DNA of 64,000 nucleotides from Haemophilus sputorum CCUG 13788 (lineage in GTDB: Bacteria; Pseudomonadota; Gammaproteobacteria; Enterobacterales; Pasteurellaceae), in the NCBI RefSeq assembly GCF_000238795.1, contig NZ_AFNK01000078.1, forward strand, positions 20,465 to 84,464, in the 5' to 3' direction. The position numbers and the translations under genes were made by a program. How positions within the stretch are numbered: the stretch's first letter is position 1; every line of letters starts with the position of its first letter. The notes under the pieces were generated by a model. That model worked only from the letters and a program-made list of their open reading frames with translations. It ran no database searches and was not told where the DNA came from. Of this stretch, positions 1-9,463 are shown in pieces.

Positions 1-43
1 GGTATCCTCCCATTACCAATAATCCATTACATAAGGAATCACC

Positions 44-1276
44 ATGCTCGAAAAAGTTTCTTTAGATAAATCTAAAATTAAATTCGTTCTCTTTGAAGGC
101 GTGCACCAAAATGCATTAGACGTGCTTCATGCTGCTGGCTACACCAACATTGATTATTATAAAAAAGCCTTAGACGGTGAAGCGTTAATCGAAGCAATCA
201 AAGATGCACACTTTATTGGTTTACGTTCGCGCACTCACTTAACTAAAGAAGTGTTAGAAAAAGCGCCTAAATTAGTTGCTATCGGCTGTTTCTGTATTGG
301 AACAAACCAAGTTGATTTAGCAGCCGCAAAACAACGCGGGATTCCGGTTTTTAATGCGCCGTTCTCAAATACTCGCTCTGTAGCAGAATTAGTGCTTGGC
401 GAAATTATTTTACTCATGCGTCAAGTGGCAAAAGCGAATATGGAAGTTCATCGCGGTGTGTGGAATAAATCTGCTAGCGGCGCAAACGAAGTGCGTAACA
501 AAAAATTAGGCATTATCGGCTACGGTCATATCGGTTCTCAATTAAGCGTGATTGCAGAATCACTAGGGATGAATGTTTACTTCTACGATATTGAAAACAA
601 ACTTCCGCTAGGTAATGCACAGCAAGTTGCAAGCCTTGAAGAGTTGCTTTCTAGTTGCGATGTGATCTCTTTACACGTGCCTGAAAATGATTCAACGAAA
701 AATTTAATGAACAAAGAACGCATTGGCCAATTAAAAGAAGGGGCTGTTTTAATCAATGCCGCACGTGGTACGGTCGTTGATATTGATGCACTGGCAGCAC
801 GTTTAGCTGATGGCAGCTTACGTGGTGCAGCTATTGACGTTTTCCCTGAAGAACCGGCTTCAATTAACGATCCGTTTGAATCTCCATTACGTCAATTCGA
901 TAACGTGATTTTAACCCCGCACATTGGTGGCTCAACAGCAGAAGCGCAAGCTAACATTGGGACTGAAGTCGCAAATAAATTTGTGAAATACTCTGATAAC
1001 GGTTCAACCTTATCAGCCGTTAACTTCCCAGAAGTTTCTCTGCCTGTACACACCAAAGCGAAACGTTTATTACACATTCACGAAAACCGCCCAGGTATCT
1101 TAAACAAAATCAACCAAGTGTTTGTGGACTTAAACGTAAACATTGCATCACAATTCTTACAAACCGATCCGAAAATCGGTTATGTGGTCATTGATGTAGA
1201 ATTAGATGATGCACACGCAGCGCTTGAACAGCTAAAAGCAATTGATGGCACCATCAAAGCGCGCGTATTGTACTAA
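44..1276 (+). CDS. serA: D-3-phosphoglycerate dehydrogenase
   Basis: Cytoplasmic enzyme that oxidises 3-phosphoglycerate with NAD+ in the first step of serine synthesis. The 410 residues equal the E. coli SerA length. Visible features are the Rossmann motif GYGHIG (159-164), the catalytic set R241 (in NAARGT), E270 (in FPEEP) and H293 (in TPHIGG), and a C-terminal ACT domain from about 340 to 410, which binds serine in the E. coli-type enzyme and gives feedback inhibition. The ATG at 44 follows an AAGGA ribosome site 7 bases upstream. No gene is seen in the 43 bases before it. Identification is firm. Confidence 0.97.
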   Translation: MLEKVSLDKSKIKFVLFEGVHQNALDVLHAAGYTNIDYYKKALDGEALIEAIKDAHFIGLRSRTHLTKEVLEKAPKLVAIGCFCIGTNQVDLAAAKQRGIPVFNAPFSNTRSVAELVLGEIILLMRQVAKANMEVHRGVWNKSASGANEVRNKKLGIIGYGHIGSQLSVIAESLGMNVYFYDIENKLPLGNAQQVASLEELLSSCDVISLHVPENDSTKNLMNKERIGQLKEGAVLINAARGTVVDIDALAARLADGSLRGAAIDVFPEEPASINDPFESPLRQFDNVILTPHIGGSTAEAQANIGTEVANKFVKYSDNGSTLSAVNFPEVSLPVHTKAKRLLHIHENRPGILNKINQVFVDLNVNIASQFLQTDPKIGYVVIDVELDDAHAALEQLKAIDGTIKARVLY

Positions 1277-1595
1277 TTGCTTTTCCTAAACGGTTGCTGC
1301 GATAATTTCTTGTTTTTCTTAAACTGAACAAAAAATTGTCAAAGCAACCGAATTTCTCTTTCTTTCAGAAAAAATCTTCACTTCTCTTCAAAAAAAATTA
1401 TTTTGTTTCACAATCTCATTCGGCAAGATACGCCCATCAATCTTTCTCATAAAATCAGCACAACAAACTAAAAACAATTAAATTTGCAAGATTTTATAAA
1501 AATCCCACCGCTTGTAAGAGCAATCCTCGCGTTGCTCTTAGCATTTTAACATGTTAGGATTTTGCTACTTTTATTTATTTTACAAGAGAAATTAA
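1277..1595. other. Intergenic region with no gene
   Basis: This 319-base A+T-rich gap between serA and the transporter gene has no credible open frame and no clear serA terminator. It contains one uptake-type sequence (ACCGCTTGT at 1507-1515) and the dyad elements listed separately at 1515-1556. Confidence 0.6.
1515..1556 (+). promoter_or_regulatory. Hairpin plus palindrome upstream of the transporter gene
   Basis: A perfect 9-bp inverted repeat, TAAGAGCAA (1515-1523) and TTGCTCTTA (1532-1540) with an 8-base loop, is followed by the 10-bp palindrome TAACATGTTA (1547-1556). They lie 40 to 80 bases before the transporter start. They could be a leader hairpin and an operator. No regulator can be named from the sequence. 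Confidence 0.35.
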
Positions 1596-2912
1596 ATGAC
1601 AACTCAACTTCGTAACGATCCCAAGAAGGTTGCGCTTGCCTCAATGGTAGGAACAGCAATCGAATTCTTTGACTATTATATTTATGCCGCAGCTGCAGTA
1701 TTAGTATTCAATACCCAATTTTTTAAAAGTGGCGACCCTGTTTCTGATGAGCTCCTTTCGCTTTCAACACTTGCGCTTGCATTTTTTGCGCGTCCAATTG
1801 GTTCTGCATTATTCGGTCACTTCGGTGATAAAATCGGTCGTAAAAAAACCTTAGTAGCTTCCTTATTATTGATGGGTGGCTCAACCGTAATGATCGGTTT
1901 ATTGCCTAACTATGAAACAATTGGTATTTGGGCGCCAGTCCTACTTTGCTTATGCCGTATCGGTCAAGGCTTAGGTTTAGGCGGTGAATGGGGTGGTGCG
2001 GCATTAGTTGCCACAGAAAACGCACCAGAAGGAAAACGCGCATGGTACGGTACTTTCCCACAATTAGGTGCGCCAATCGGCTTATTTGTGGCAAATGGCG
2101 CCTTCTTCTTAGTCAGTTACAGCTTTGGTCATGAAGCCTTAGTACAATGGGCGTGGCGTATTCCATTTATCTCTTCGATCATATTGGTTATGGTTGGTTT
2201 ATGGGTACGTTTAACCTTACATGAAAGCCATGTTTTCCGTGAAGCAGAACAACAAGGTAAAACACAAAAAGCACCAGTAAGTGCCGTATTCCGTCATCAC
2301 TTAAAACCATTGATTTTAGGTACATTCATCATGACAGCAACTTATGTGTTGTTCTATATCATGACTGCTTTTGCACAGGTTTACTCTCGCACACCTGCCA
2401 CACTTTCTGAAGCAGGCCACCCAATGGGATTAGGTATTGCACCTAACACCTTTACTGGCTTATTACTCTTAAGTGCAATTGTATTTGCTATTTTCACCAG
2501 CATTTCTGGTTTATACGCAGATAAAATTGGTCGCCGTAAATTCTTATTATGGGTTACCTTTGCGATGGGAATCTTCGGTTTAGCAATGCCATTATTCTTA
2601 TCAAACGGCACGCCAACTTCTATGTTCTTATTCTTAATTATTGGTATGGCGTTAATGGGCTTCACTTTCGGACCAATGGCGGCATTATTACCGGAGCTTT
2701 TCCCAACAGAAGTACGTTATTCAGGCGCCTCTCTTGCTTATAACTTTGCATCTATTGTTGGAGCAACCGTGGCGGCAACCTTCGCAATTAAAATCAATGC
2801 CAACTACGGTGTTTTAGGAGTAGGTATTTATTTAGCAATCAACGCTGTCATCACATTCTTAGCGCTTTGGGCATCAAAAGAGACTAAAGATGTCGATTTA
2901 ACTAACGCTTAA
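1596..2912 (+). CDS. MFS transporter, metabolite:H+ symporter (MHS) family
   Basis: A 438-residue inner-membrane protein with the hydrophobicity pattern of 12 membrane segments. The cytoplasmic loop motif GHFGDKIGRKK lies between helices 2 and 3, with a degenerate repeat GLYADKIGRRK between helices 8 and 9. The N-terminal signature GTAIEFFDYYIY and the loop GQGLGLGGEWGGA are typical of the MHS branch (ShiA, YhjE, ProP relatives), which imports organic acids or compatible solutes with protons. It lacks the C-terminal coiled coil of ProP, so osmolyte import is unlikely. The substrate cannot be read from sequence. It is a single-gene unit followed by a bidirectional terminator. Confidence 0.85.
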   Translation: MTTQLRNDPKKVALASMVGTAIEFFDYYIYAAAAVLVFNTQFFKSGDPVSDELLSLSTLALAFFARPIGSALFGHFGDKIGRKKTLVASLLLMGGSTVMIGLLPNYETIGIWAPVLLCLCRIGQGLGLGGEWGGAALVATENAPEGKRAWYGTFPQLGAPIGLFVANGAFFLVSYSFGHEALVQWAWRIPFISSIILVMVGLWVRLTLHESHVFREAEQQGKTQKAPVSAVFRHHLKPLILGTFIMTATYVLFYIMTAFAQVYSRTPATLSEAGHPMGLGIAPNTFTGLLLLSAIVFAIFTSISGLYADKIGRRKFLLWVTFAMGIFGLAMPLFLSNGTPTSMFLFLIIGMALMGFTFGPMAALLPELFPTEVRYSGASLAYNFASIVGATVAATFAIKINANYGVLGVGIYLAINAVITFLALWASKETKDVDLTNA

Positions 2913-2922
2913 TCCTAAATGC

Positions 2923-2954
2923 AAAAAGCGTGATTTTGCTAAATCACGCTTTTT
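2923..2954. terminator. Bidirectional terminator between the MHS transporter gene and cyaA
   Basis: A 14-bp perfect stem, AAAAAGCGTGATTT / AAATCACGCTTTTT with loop TGCT, gives a T-run on both strands. It serves the convergent transporter and cyaA genes and overlaps the cyaA stop codon. Confidence 0.9.
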
Positions 2955-5439
2955 ATTGTTGTTTACGTTGTTGATATTCCCGATGCTGTTTGCTTTGAAA
3001 AGGCACAATCTGAACATTATCGCTTAATTCAATAAGCTGATAATACTGCGGAAAATTAAACCGCTCTCCCCATTCCCGCTCCTCTTTTTTGGCATAGAAA
3101 CGATTGATTTCTTTGACTTTTTCTTCTTTGCTTCCCAAGCAATTGAAATAACTTTCTAGCTTATTTTGTTCATCAAGAATATAAACATTAAACAGTCCGT
3201 TAGCATTATCTTCAAAGAAGAACTGCAAAAAGCCTTCGCTGGCAAAATCGTTAATCACTTTGGGATAACGGGTTTTATATACGGCATTTTCATCGCGTTC
3301 ACTTTTTGCAAAATCTTCGCCTAAATCGACCGCTTGTGGCAAACAAAACAGAGCAAATGGCGCTTCTTCAAAAATAAATCCCCAATGTTTTTCTTGCTCA
3401 ACTTGCACTTCGATAATCGTTTTATCGTAAATAGTTCCCGTGTGAATACTAATACAACGATCCACCAGTTCCGCAATAGATTCTCGTAATTCCAAACGCA
3501 ATTTTTTGCTATAACAGAACACATTAACTGATTGCGGTGGCGCTGAACCACGGTAGATTTTATTCGACAGGAATTTTAACGCCTTAAGTAAGGCTTCTTT
3601 ACCTTCTACGTGCTGCGTGCGGATTTCATTCCACATATTACGATAAATAATATCCACACTGCCAATCAACTGCGCTTCCCCACCCGCAAAATTGAATAAA
3701 TCCGCTTGGGTAATTTTGCGAATACGTTCTGTCTTAATATGTTCGGTCGGATCAACCGTCAAATTCACCGCAAAGATTAAATGACGAATCTCATTCGGGT
3801 GCAATAGTTCTTCATTACCGACAATAGGCCCTTTGGTTGGAAAAGAAATGCGTAAATCTGTAATGAATTGACGGAAATTCAGCAAACTTACATGGCGGCT
3901 GACAACATGCAAACGACTTTCTGCCGTCAAAATGCCATTAAAATATGCCCATGCAACTAATTTTGTGAGATCTTTTTGATACTCGACAAAGCGATCGGGA
4001 TTCTCATACTCTGAGCTAGGTGCTTGATTCAGCAAATACCAACCCGGCCTCATCATTGAGCCTTCCCGACCTTCAATAAAGGTAAGATTTTTCTCCGCCA
4101 AATTCTGAGAAATTCTCGGATTTAGCAAAGTCACTTTACCCGGCAATACTTCAAACACTGAGTAAAGTTTGCGCATTAAAATATCAATATCGTTTGCCAT
4201 AATACTTGGATCAATATGAAATTTACGCGCAAATTGAATTAAGTTCCGATAACTTTGTAGCAATAAATCCACCAGCATTTGATGGTGTACTTTCACTTGC
4301 TTCGTTTTCCAACTGGCTCGCTGATTAAGGATTTCAAGCTCTTCTTCATCCCACTCCCAACTTTTTGCTAATTGTTGCAGTTGATAAGTACGCCAGTTCT
4401 CTTCATTTTCACCTTCCATTGCTTTTAAATAAAAGCATTGACGAATTCGATTTAAACGTACGAACTCTTTACGCTCAATTAAATATTCACTGACCTGATC
4501 TAACATAGCCAAATATGGGTCAAAGTGATAACGCACTTCCGTTTTACTTAACCATTTTTGCTTGAATGATTTAGAAATCAGTACAGTTTGTGGATAGTTA
4601 TGCGCATAGCTTTCTAACAAGACAATTTTAATGGCGGATTTATATGGATTATCAATTCCCTTATAAAGCTGCCATAAACTGGCACCAAAAAATTCAGCGG
4701 TGGAAAGCGCAGAAAAATCACCAAAATCTACCCACGCCTGCATATCAATTTCTGACAAATGATGGCGTTGTTGGTATTGTTCATCGGTTAAATGTAACCA
4801 AAGTAAACGCTTACCAGCAAGGCGAATGGCGGAGCGATAAAACTCATCTAATAAGAAAAAATGCTGTGCTGAACCACTATGCTCTTCACTGACACTATGC
4901 TGATCTAAATGGGCACTAAAGCGCGCAGGATTCATTAAATAGATAGTTACATCAACATCAAAACCTTTTGCCCAAGCGCAAAGACGTGCAATTTTTTGCT
5001 CCATCAGCTGAAGCTGTTCTGCACTTAAATGTTCAGGATAACAAAGCCATAAATCCAAATCGGAATATTGTGTTTGTGTAATCGACCCCGTACTGCCCAT
5101 TGAATAGAGAGCATCGAAAGCGGTAGTTTTTTCTAAATGTTTTGCTAATTTGGCTTGTGGCAATAACGCAGTAATAAACCGCTGTTGATAGTGATTAGGA
5201 GAAAAGTGCGCAATCCCAGCTGGGGCATTTTCCACATACCCCGGTAACTCTGGTTCATTAAGATGAATCAGAATCGGGATCAGTTGGAAAACATGACGAT
5301 AATAAGGTTGGTTCGCGGCAAAAGCGCGTTTGATTCGATATTGATTTAACGCTTCGACTCGTTCTATAGCAAAGGCTAATTGGGCTGAAAATGGCGAAAC
5401 CGCACTTTTATAAGGCAATAAGAGATCGCGAGTTTTCAT
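2953..5439 (-). CDS. cyaA: Class I adenylate cyclase
   Basis: Makes cAMP, the ligand of CRP, which in Pasteurellaceae controls sugar use and, with Sxy, natural competence. The 828 residues are close to the enterobacterial length (848 in E. coli). The N-terminal catalytic half carries the nucleotidyltransferase-like motif MGSTGS (114-119) followed by metal-binding D127 and D129 (SDLDLW). The C-terminal half corresponds to the region through which EIIA-Glc controls activity in enterics. It is divergent from fabB across 250 bases. A consensus CRP site is present at aldA in the same window. An H. influenzae-type uptake sequence lies inside the gene at 5399-5407. Confidence 0.95.
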   Translation of the reverse strand: MKTRDLLLPYKSAVSPFSAQLAFAIERVEALNQYRIKRAFAANQPYYRHVFQLIPILIHLNEPELPGYVENAPAGIAHFSPNHYQQRFITALLPQAKLAKHLEKTTAFDALYSMGSTGSITQTQYSDLDLWLCYPEHLSAEQLQLMEQKIARLCAWAKGFDVDVTIYLMNPARFSAHLDQHSVSEEHSGSAQHFFLLDEFYRSAIRLAGKRLLWLHLTDEQYQQRHHLSEIDMQAWVDFGDFSALSTAEFFGASLWQLYKGIDNPYKSAIKIVLLESYAHNYPQTVLISKSFKQKWLSKTEVRYHFDPYLAMLDQVSEYLIERKEFVRLNRIRQCFYLKAMEGENEENWRTYQLQQLAKSWEWDEEELEILNQRASWKTKQVKVHHQMLVDLLLQSYRNLIQFARKFHIDPSIMANDIDILMRKLYSVFEVLPGKVTLLNPRISQNLAEKNLTFIEGREGSMMRPGWYLLNQAPSSEYENPDRFVEYQKDLTKLVAWAYFNGILTAESRLHVVSRHVSLLNFRQFITDLRISFPTKGPIVGNEELLHPNEIRHLIFAVNLTVDPTEHIKTERIRKITQADLFNFAGGEAQLIGSVDIIYRNMWNEIRTQHVEGKEALLKALKFLSNKIYRGSAPPQSVNVFCYSKKLRLELRESIAELVDRCISIHTGTIYDKTIIEVQVEQEKHWGFIFEEAPFALFCLPQAVDLGEDFAKSERDENAVYKTRYPKVINDFASEGFLQFFFEDNANGLFNVYILDEQNKLESYFNCLGSKEEKVKEINRFYAKKEEREWGERFNFPQYYQLIELSDNVQIVPFQSKQHREYQQRKQQ

Positions 5440-5564
5440 GCACCTTCCTTAAACGAATCAAAATGCGCCCAATTTAAGCATTTTCACTCCAAAAGTAAAG
5501 CCTTCATTTCGGTAAGCACTTGTTCCATTATGTAAAAAAACAGCTCGGATCAGCGCGCTTGTTT

Positions 5565-5594
5565 TTGCTACACTGTTCAGACCACTAATAAAAT
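5565..5594 (+). promoter_or_regulatory. Candidate fabB promoter
   Basis: TTGCTA (5565-5570) and TAAAAT (5589-5594) are separated by 18 bases. An alternative -10 is TATATT at 5602-5607. Either start point puts the FabR-like dyad just downstream. Confidence 0.4.
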
Positions 5595-5626
5595 AGTGTA
5601 TTATATTTAAGTTTCTCTAGCTTATA

Positions 5627-5648
5627 TCAGCGAACAAGTGTAAGCTGA
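5627..5648 (+). promoter_or_regulatory. FabR-like operator upstream of fabB
   Basis: Two 10-base half-sites, TCAGCGAACA (5627-5636) and TGTAAGCTGA (5639-5648), are separated by 2 bases and match as inverted repeats at 8 of 10 positions. The form AGCG-N-ACA-N2-TGT-N-CGCT is that of FabR operators, which repress unsaturated fatty acid synthesis genes including fabB. It lies 42 bases before the fabB start. Confidence 0.6.
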
Positions 5649-5690
5649 ACGCAATTTAAATCGTTTTCACATTAAAAAGGAAAAATCAGA

Positions 5691-6908
5691 ATGAAACGTG
5701 TTGTAATCACTGGTTTAGGTGTTATCTCAAGTATTGGTAACAACAAAGAAGAAGTTTTAGCGTCATTAAAAGCGGGTAAATCAGGTATTGAATTCGTACC
5801 AGAATTTGCTGAAGTCGGTATGCGTAGCCAAGTTGCCGGCACCATTAAATTAAACCCAGCTGAACTTATCGACCGTAAAGTTTATCGCTTCATGGGTGAT
5901 GCAGCCGCTTATGCTTACCTTTCAATGAAAGAAGCGATTGAAGATTCAGGCTTAACTGAAGATCAAGTTTCAAACGATCGTACCGGCTTAGTCATTGGTG
6001 CAGGTACAGGTTCAGCACATAGCCAATTAGTGGCGTGTGATGCAGTGCGTGGCCCACGTGGCGTGAAAGCGATTGGCCCTTATGCAGTAACCAAAACCAT
6101 GGCATCAAGTGTTTCTGCTTGTTTAGCTACACCTTACAAAATTCGTGGTGTGAACTATTCTATCAGCTCAGCTTGTGCAACCTCTGCACACTGTATCGGT
6201 CATGCGATGGAACTTATCCAATTAGGTAAGCAAGATATCGTCTTTGCAGGCGGCGCAGAAGAACTTTCTTGGGAATGTGCTACCGAATTTGATGCAATGG
6301 GCGCGGTATCAACTAAATATAATGACACACCAACCAAAGCAAGCCGTGCTTATGATGCGAACCGTGACGGTTTCGTTATCGCTGGTGGTGGTGCTGTAGT
6401 CGTGGTTGAAGAATTAGAACACGCTTTAGCCCGTGGTGCGAAAATCTATGCAGAAATCGTAGGCTATGGCGCAACTTCAGACGGTTATGACATGGTAGCA
6501 CCAAGCGGTGAAGGTGCAGAGCGTTGCATGAAACAAGCGTTAGCAACCGTAAACGGCGAAGTGGAATACATCAACGTACACGGTACATCAACACCAGTAG
6601 GCGATGTAAAAGAGCTTGGCGCAATTAAAAATGTATTTGGTGACAAATCTCCTGCGATTTCATCAACCAAATCAATGACAGGTCACTCTTTAGGTGCAGC
6701 AGGCGCGCACGAAGCAATCTACTCATTGTTAATGTTAGATAACGATTTCATCGCACCAAGCATCAACATTGAAGAATTAGATGAACAAGCAAAAGGCTTA
6801 AATATCGTGACTGAACGTCAAGACAAAGCATTAACTACTGTTATGTCAAACAGCTTCGGTTTCGGCGGTACTAACGCGACCTTAATTTTCCAAAAATATA
6901 AAGGCTAA
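5691..6908 (+). CDS. fabB: 3-oxoacyl-[acyl-carrier-protein] synthase I
   Basis: Condenses malonyl-ACP with acyl-ACP. In gammaproteobacteria FabB is the synthase needed to elongate unsaturated fatty acids. The 405 residues match the family (406 in E. coli). The catalytic Cys-His-His set is C162 (SSACATSAH), H297 (NVHGTST) and H332 (MTGHSLG), with K327 just before it and a C-terminal glycine-rich loop (SFGFGGTNA). It is monocistronic with a strong terminator, and a FabR-like operator precedes it. The ATG follows AAAAAGGAAAAATCAGA, a good ribosome site. Confidence 0.97.
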   Translation: MKRVVITGLGVISSIGNNKEEVLASLKAGKSGIEFVPEFAEVGMRSQVAGTIKLNPAELIDRKVYRFMGDAAAYAYLSMKEAIEDSGLTEDQVSNDRTGLVIGAGTGSAHSQLVACDAVRGPRGVKAIGPYAVTKTMASSVSACLATPYKIRGVNYSISSACATSAHCIGHAMELIQLGKQDIVFAGGAEELSWECATEFDAMGAVSTKYNDTPTKASRAYDANRDGFVIAGGGAVVVVEELEHALARGAKIYAEIVGYGATSDGYDMVAPSGEGAERCMKQALATVNGEVEYINVHGTSTPVGDVKELGAIKNVFGDKSPAISSTKSMTGHSLGAAGAHEAIYSLLMLDNDFIAPSINIEELDEQAKGLNIVTERQDKALTTVMSNSFGFGGTNATLIFQKYKG

Positions 6909-6932
6909 TTAACAAGCCTGTGCTAAAAACAT

Positions 6933-6969
6933 TTGCCCCGTGATGAAAACCATCACGGGGCAATTTTTT
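6933..6969 (+). terminator. fabB terminator
   Basis: A 13-bp stem, TTGCCCCGTGATG / CATCACGGGGCAA (6933-6945 and 6951-6963), is followed by six T. Confidence 0.92.
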
Positions 6970-7016
6970 ACAAGCGATCAGATTTTGCAAAACCTTTACG
7001 AAATCTGACCGCTTGT
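6970..7016 (-). repeat. Inverted uptake-sequence pair, terminator for aldA
   Basis: ACAAGCGATCAGATTT (6970-6985) pairs with AAATCTGACCGCTTGT (7001-7016), with one mismatch in the core of the left arm (GCGAT instead of GCGGT). This is the Pasteurellaceae habit of building a terminator from two opposed uptake signal sequences. It lies directly after the aldA stop. Confidence 0.75.
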
Positions 7017-7021
7017 CACTA

Positions 7022-8467
7022 TTAGTTAATCTCTTGATCGTATTGGAGATAAACCACGTGAGTTTGGAGGTACTCTTCTAAACCATGTTTACCGTCTGCG
7101 CCACCAATACCTGATTTGCGCCAACCAGCGTGGAAGCCTTGCATTGCTTCAAAGTTTTCACGGTTAACATAGGTTTCACCAAATTTTAAGCGAGAAATTA
7201 CTTTCATTGCTTTATTGATGTTTTGCGTATAAACCGAAGAAGTTAAGCCATATTCACAATCATTCGCTAATTGAATTACCTCATCAACTGTATCAAAGGT
7301 AGCCACTGGAATCACTGGTGCGAAAATTTCTTCACGTAAAATCGCCATATCGTTGCTCACATCAGCAATGACCGTTGGCTCAAAATAATGCCCTTTACCT
7401 TGAACAGCTTTACCACCAAGCAAGAGCTTACCACCCGCTTTAATGGCTTCATCTACCATTTTTTGAGCATGTTGTTGACCTTGCAGATTCACCATTGGTC
7501 CCATGTCTAAACTCTCATCTGCTAATGGATCACCAAAGCGAACTTTTTTCATCAGCTCCACTAATTTTTCAGTAAAGGCTTCTTTTACTTCACGTTGAAC
7601 ATAAATACGTTCTGCACAGTTACACACCTGCCCGCTGTTAATCACACGAGAGGCAACAATCGCTTTCGCGGCTAAATCTAAATCAGCATCTGCAAATACA
7701 ATCGCAGGCGCTTTTCCGCCTAATTCAAGGTTGACTTTAGTAATGTTTTGGCTTGCCGCTTCCATGACTTTACGACCAGCTGGCTCACTTCCTGTTAATG
7801 AAACCAAGCCAACTTTTGGATTGGCTGAAAGCTCATAACCAATTTCGCCACCAGAGCCATGAACAACGTTGAACACACCTTTTGGTAAACCCACTTGATG
7901 AACAATTTCAGAAAATAAAACTGCGTTAATTGGTGAATCCACACTTGGTTTTACCACAATAGTATTCCCCGTAACCAACGCTGGCGCCATTTTGCGAGCA
8001 ATTAAAAAGAACGGGAAGTTCCACGGTAAAATACCGGTTGTTACACCAATAGGTTTTTTGTAGATAAAAATATGCTCATTTGGGCGGTCACTTTGGACGA
8101 TTTCGCCTTCATAACGGCGCGCCCATTCTGCCATATAATCCATATAGTCTGCAGTAAAGTTAACTTCAACGCGGGCAAGCGGTAAAACTTTACCCATTTC
8201 AGCTGAAATGGTACGTGCAATTTCTTCTGATCTTTCGCGAATGCCTGAAGCAATTTTACGTAAATAGCCTGCACGTTCAATTGCAGGTAATTTTTCCCAA
8301 GCCAGTTGTGCCTGTTCAGCATAATCAATTGCCGCTCTTGCATCTTCTGCTGTTCCTTTAGTCACTACAGCAATGACTTCTTCAGTGGCTGGGTTAAATA
8401 CTTCAAAAGTATTACCGCTTCTAGATTCTACAAATTCACCATTGATATACATTTTGAGTGTGCTCAT
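7022..8467 (-). CDS. aldA: Lactaldehyde/glycolaldehyde dehydrogenase
   Basis: NAD-dependent aldehyde dehydrogenase of 481 residues that oxidises L-lactaldehyde to lactate (fucose/rhamnose catabolism) or glycolaldehyde to glycolate. The NAD pocket loop is GSEPAGRK (226-233), the general base is E248 in LELGG, and the nucleophile is C282 in INSGQVC. The C-terminal block NRENFEAMQGFHAGWRKSG is nearly identical to E. coli AldA, which separates it from other ALDH families. It is transcribed alone from a promoter with a perfect CRP site centred at -41.5, consistent with induction when preferred sugars run out. Confidence 0.93.
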   Translation of the reverse strand: MSTLKMYINGEFVESRSGNTFEVFNPATEEVIAVVTKGTAEDARAAIDYAEQAQLAWEKLPAIERAGYLRKIASGIRERSEEIARTISAEMGKVLPLARVEVNFTADYMDYMAEWARRYEGEIVQSDRPNEHIFIYKKPIGVTTGILPWNFPFFLIARKMAPALVTGNTIVVKPSVDSPINAVLFSEIVHQVGLPKGVFNVVHGSGGEIGYELSANPKVGLVSLTGSEPAGRKVMEAASQNITKVNLELGGKAPAIVFADADLDLAAKAIVASRVINSGQVCNCAERIYVQREVKEAFTEKLVELMKKVRFGDPLADESLDMGPMVNLQGQQHAQKMVDEAIKAGGKLLLGGKAVQGKGHYFEPTVIADVSNDMAILREEIFAPVIPVATFDTVDEVIQLANDCEYGLTSSVYTQNINKAMKVISRLKFGETYVNRENFEAMQGFHAGWRKSGIGGADGKHGLEEYLQTHVVYLQYDQEIN

Positions 8468-8498
8468 TCTTTTCTCCTTTTGTGTGAATGATGCCGTT

Positions 8499-8541
8499 AT
8501 TCTAATGTTATATTTGTGAAAAGAATGTGAAATAGATCACA
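8499..8541 (-). promoter_or_regulatory. aldA promoter with class II CRP site
   Basis: On the minus strand TGTGA-N6-TCACA (8541-8526) matches the CRP core perfectly. The -10 hexamer TAGAAT (8504-8499) implies a start near 8492, which places the CRP centre (8533.5) at -41.5, the exact class II position. There is no good -35, as expected for an activated promoter. Confidence 0.8.
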
Positions 8542-8555
8542 GAAATCAACATTCG

Positions 8556-9434
8556 TTATTTACGATATTGGCTCGGTGAAAGCTGATAAGCACTTTTAAA
8601 CGCTTTAGAAAAATGCGCTTCCGTTTGATAACCAACGGCTAATGCAATTTCCAATACACTTTTTTGCGTGCTCTTCAGTAAATAAGCAGCTTGTTGCAAC
8701 CGAATTTTTGTTAAAAATTTTGCTGGTGGTAAACCCAGTTGCTGCTGAAATACACGACAAAAATTAGCGCGCGACATATTCGATAGCTCGGCTAACTCTT
8801 CCACTCGCCAAGCTGATTCAGGTGTTTGTAAAATAGCCATTAACGCTTGATTAAGCCGTTTATTCTTTAAAGCAAACAAAATCCCTTGGTTTAATTCGCC
8901 TTGCCCAGCAACATAACGCAAAATATAAATAAAAAGAATGTTTGAAAGTGCATCAATGACCGATTTTGAGCCCATATTTGCATGATTAGCTTCTTGTAAA
9001 AACAGTTCGATTAACGGAAAAATTGGCGTATCTTTTAACCGAATGTGCAAATAATCTGGCAAGGCACTAATAAGCAACGCTTCTTTTTGATAATAAAATC
9101 GTCCGCAAAACATTTTAAAATCGGGCGAACTCTGGCCAATTTGATGCACGGTAAAATGCCCTGCTTTTGCCGTTTTGACCAAGCTTAATTCAGTATCTTG
9201 TGTTCCTAACGCATGTTGCTGATGTTGAGGTAAGAAAAAAAGATCGCCCGCTTCTAATTCAAAACATTGATTCCCAATACTTAACCAACAACTCCCCTGT
9301 TCGATTAAATGGAATAGCCCTTGAGTTTCATAAACCTCACTATGCTGAATCTGCCAGTCGCCTTGAAACAAGCAACGAATATTAATCTCACCTTGAATTT
9401 GAGCCAGTTGTATCAATTTATCTAAATAGTCCAT
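8556..9434 (-). CDS. AraC-family transcriptional regulator with N-terminal cupin
   Basis: DNA-binding regulator of 292 residues from the chosen ATG. A longer frame starts at a TTG (9473) but has no ribosome site, while the ATG at 9434 has GGAAC 9 bases upstream. The N-terminal half resembles a cupin sensor (HQQHALG and flanking strands). The C-terminal third is a double helix-turn-helix: first helix pair in WRVEELAELSNMSRANFCR, second ending in VGYQTEAHFSKAFK, then the typical SPSQYRK tail. It is divergent from the AhpD-like gene, an arrangement I believe also occurs in H. influenzae (HI1052/HI1053), and probably controls it. The inducer is unknown. Confidence 0.85.
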   Translation of the reverse strand: MDYLDKLIQLAQIQGEINIRCLFQGDWQIQHSEVYETQGLFHLIEQGSCWLSIGNQCFELEAGDLFFLPQHQQHALGTQDTELSLVKTAKAGHFTVHQIGQSSPDFKMFCGRFYYQKEALLISALPDYLHIRLKDTPIFPLIELFLQEANHANMGSKSVIDALSNILFIYILRYVAGQGELNQGILFALKNKRLNQALMAILQTPESAWRVEELAELSNMSRANFCRVFQQQLGLPPAKFLTKIRLQQAAYLLKSTQKSVLEIALAVGYQTEAHFSKAFKSAYQLSPSQYRK

Positions 9435-9463
9435 TTTGAGCGTTCCATAATAAAAAATGAGTG

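Noticed and set aside
659..675. TGTGA...TACACG in serA looks like a CRP site
   Set aside because: Internal to a conserved coding segment, with a poor right half-site and no promoter context.
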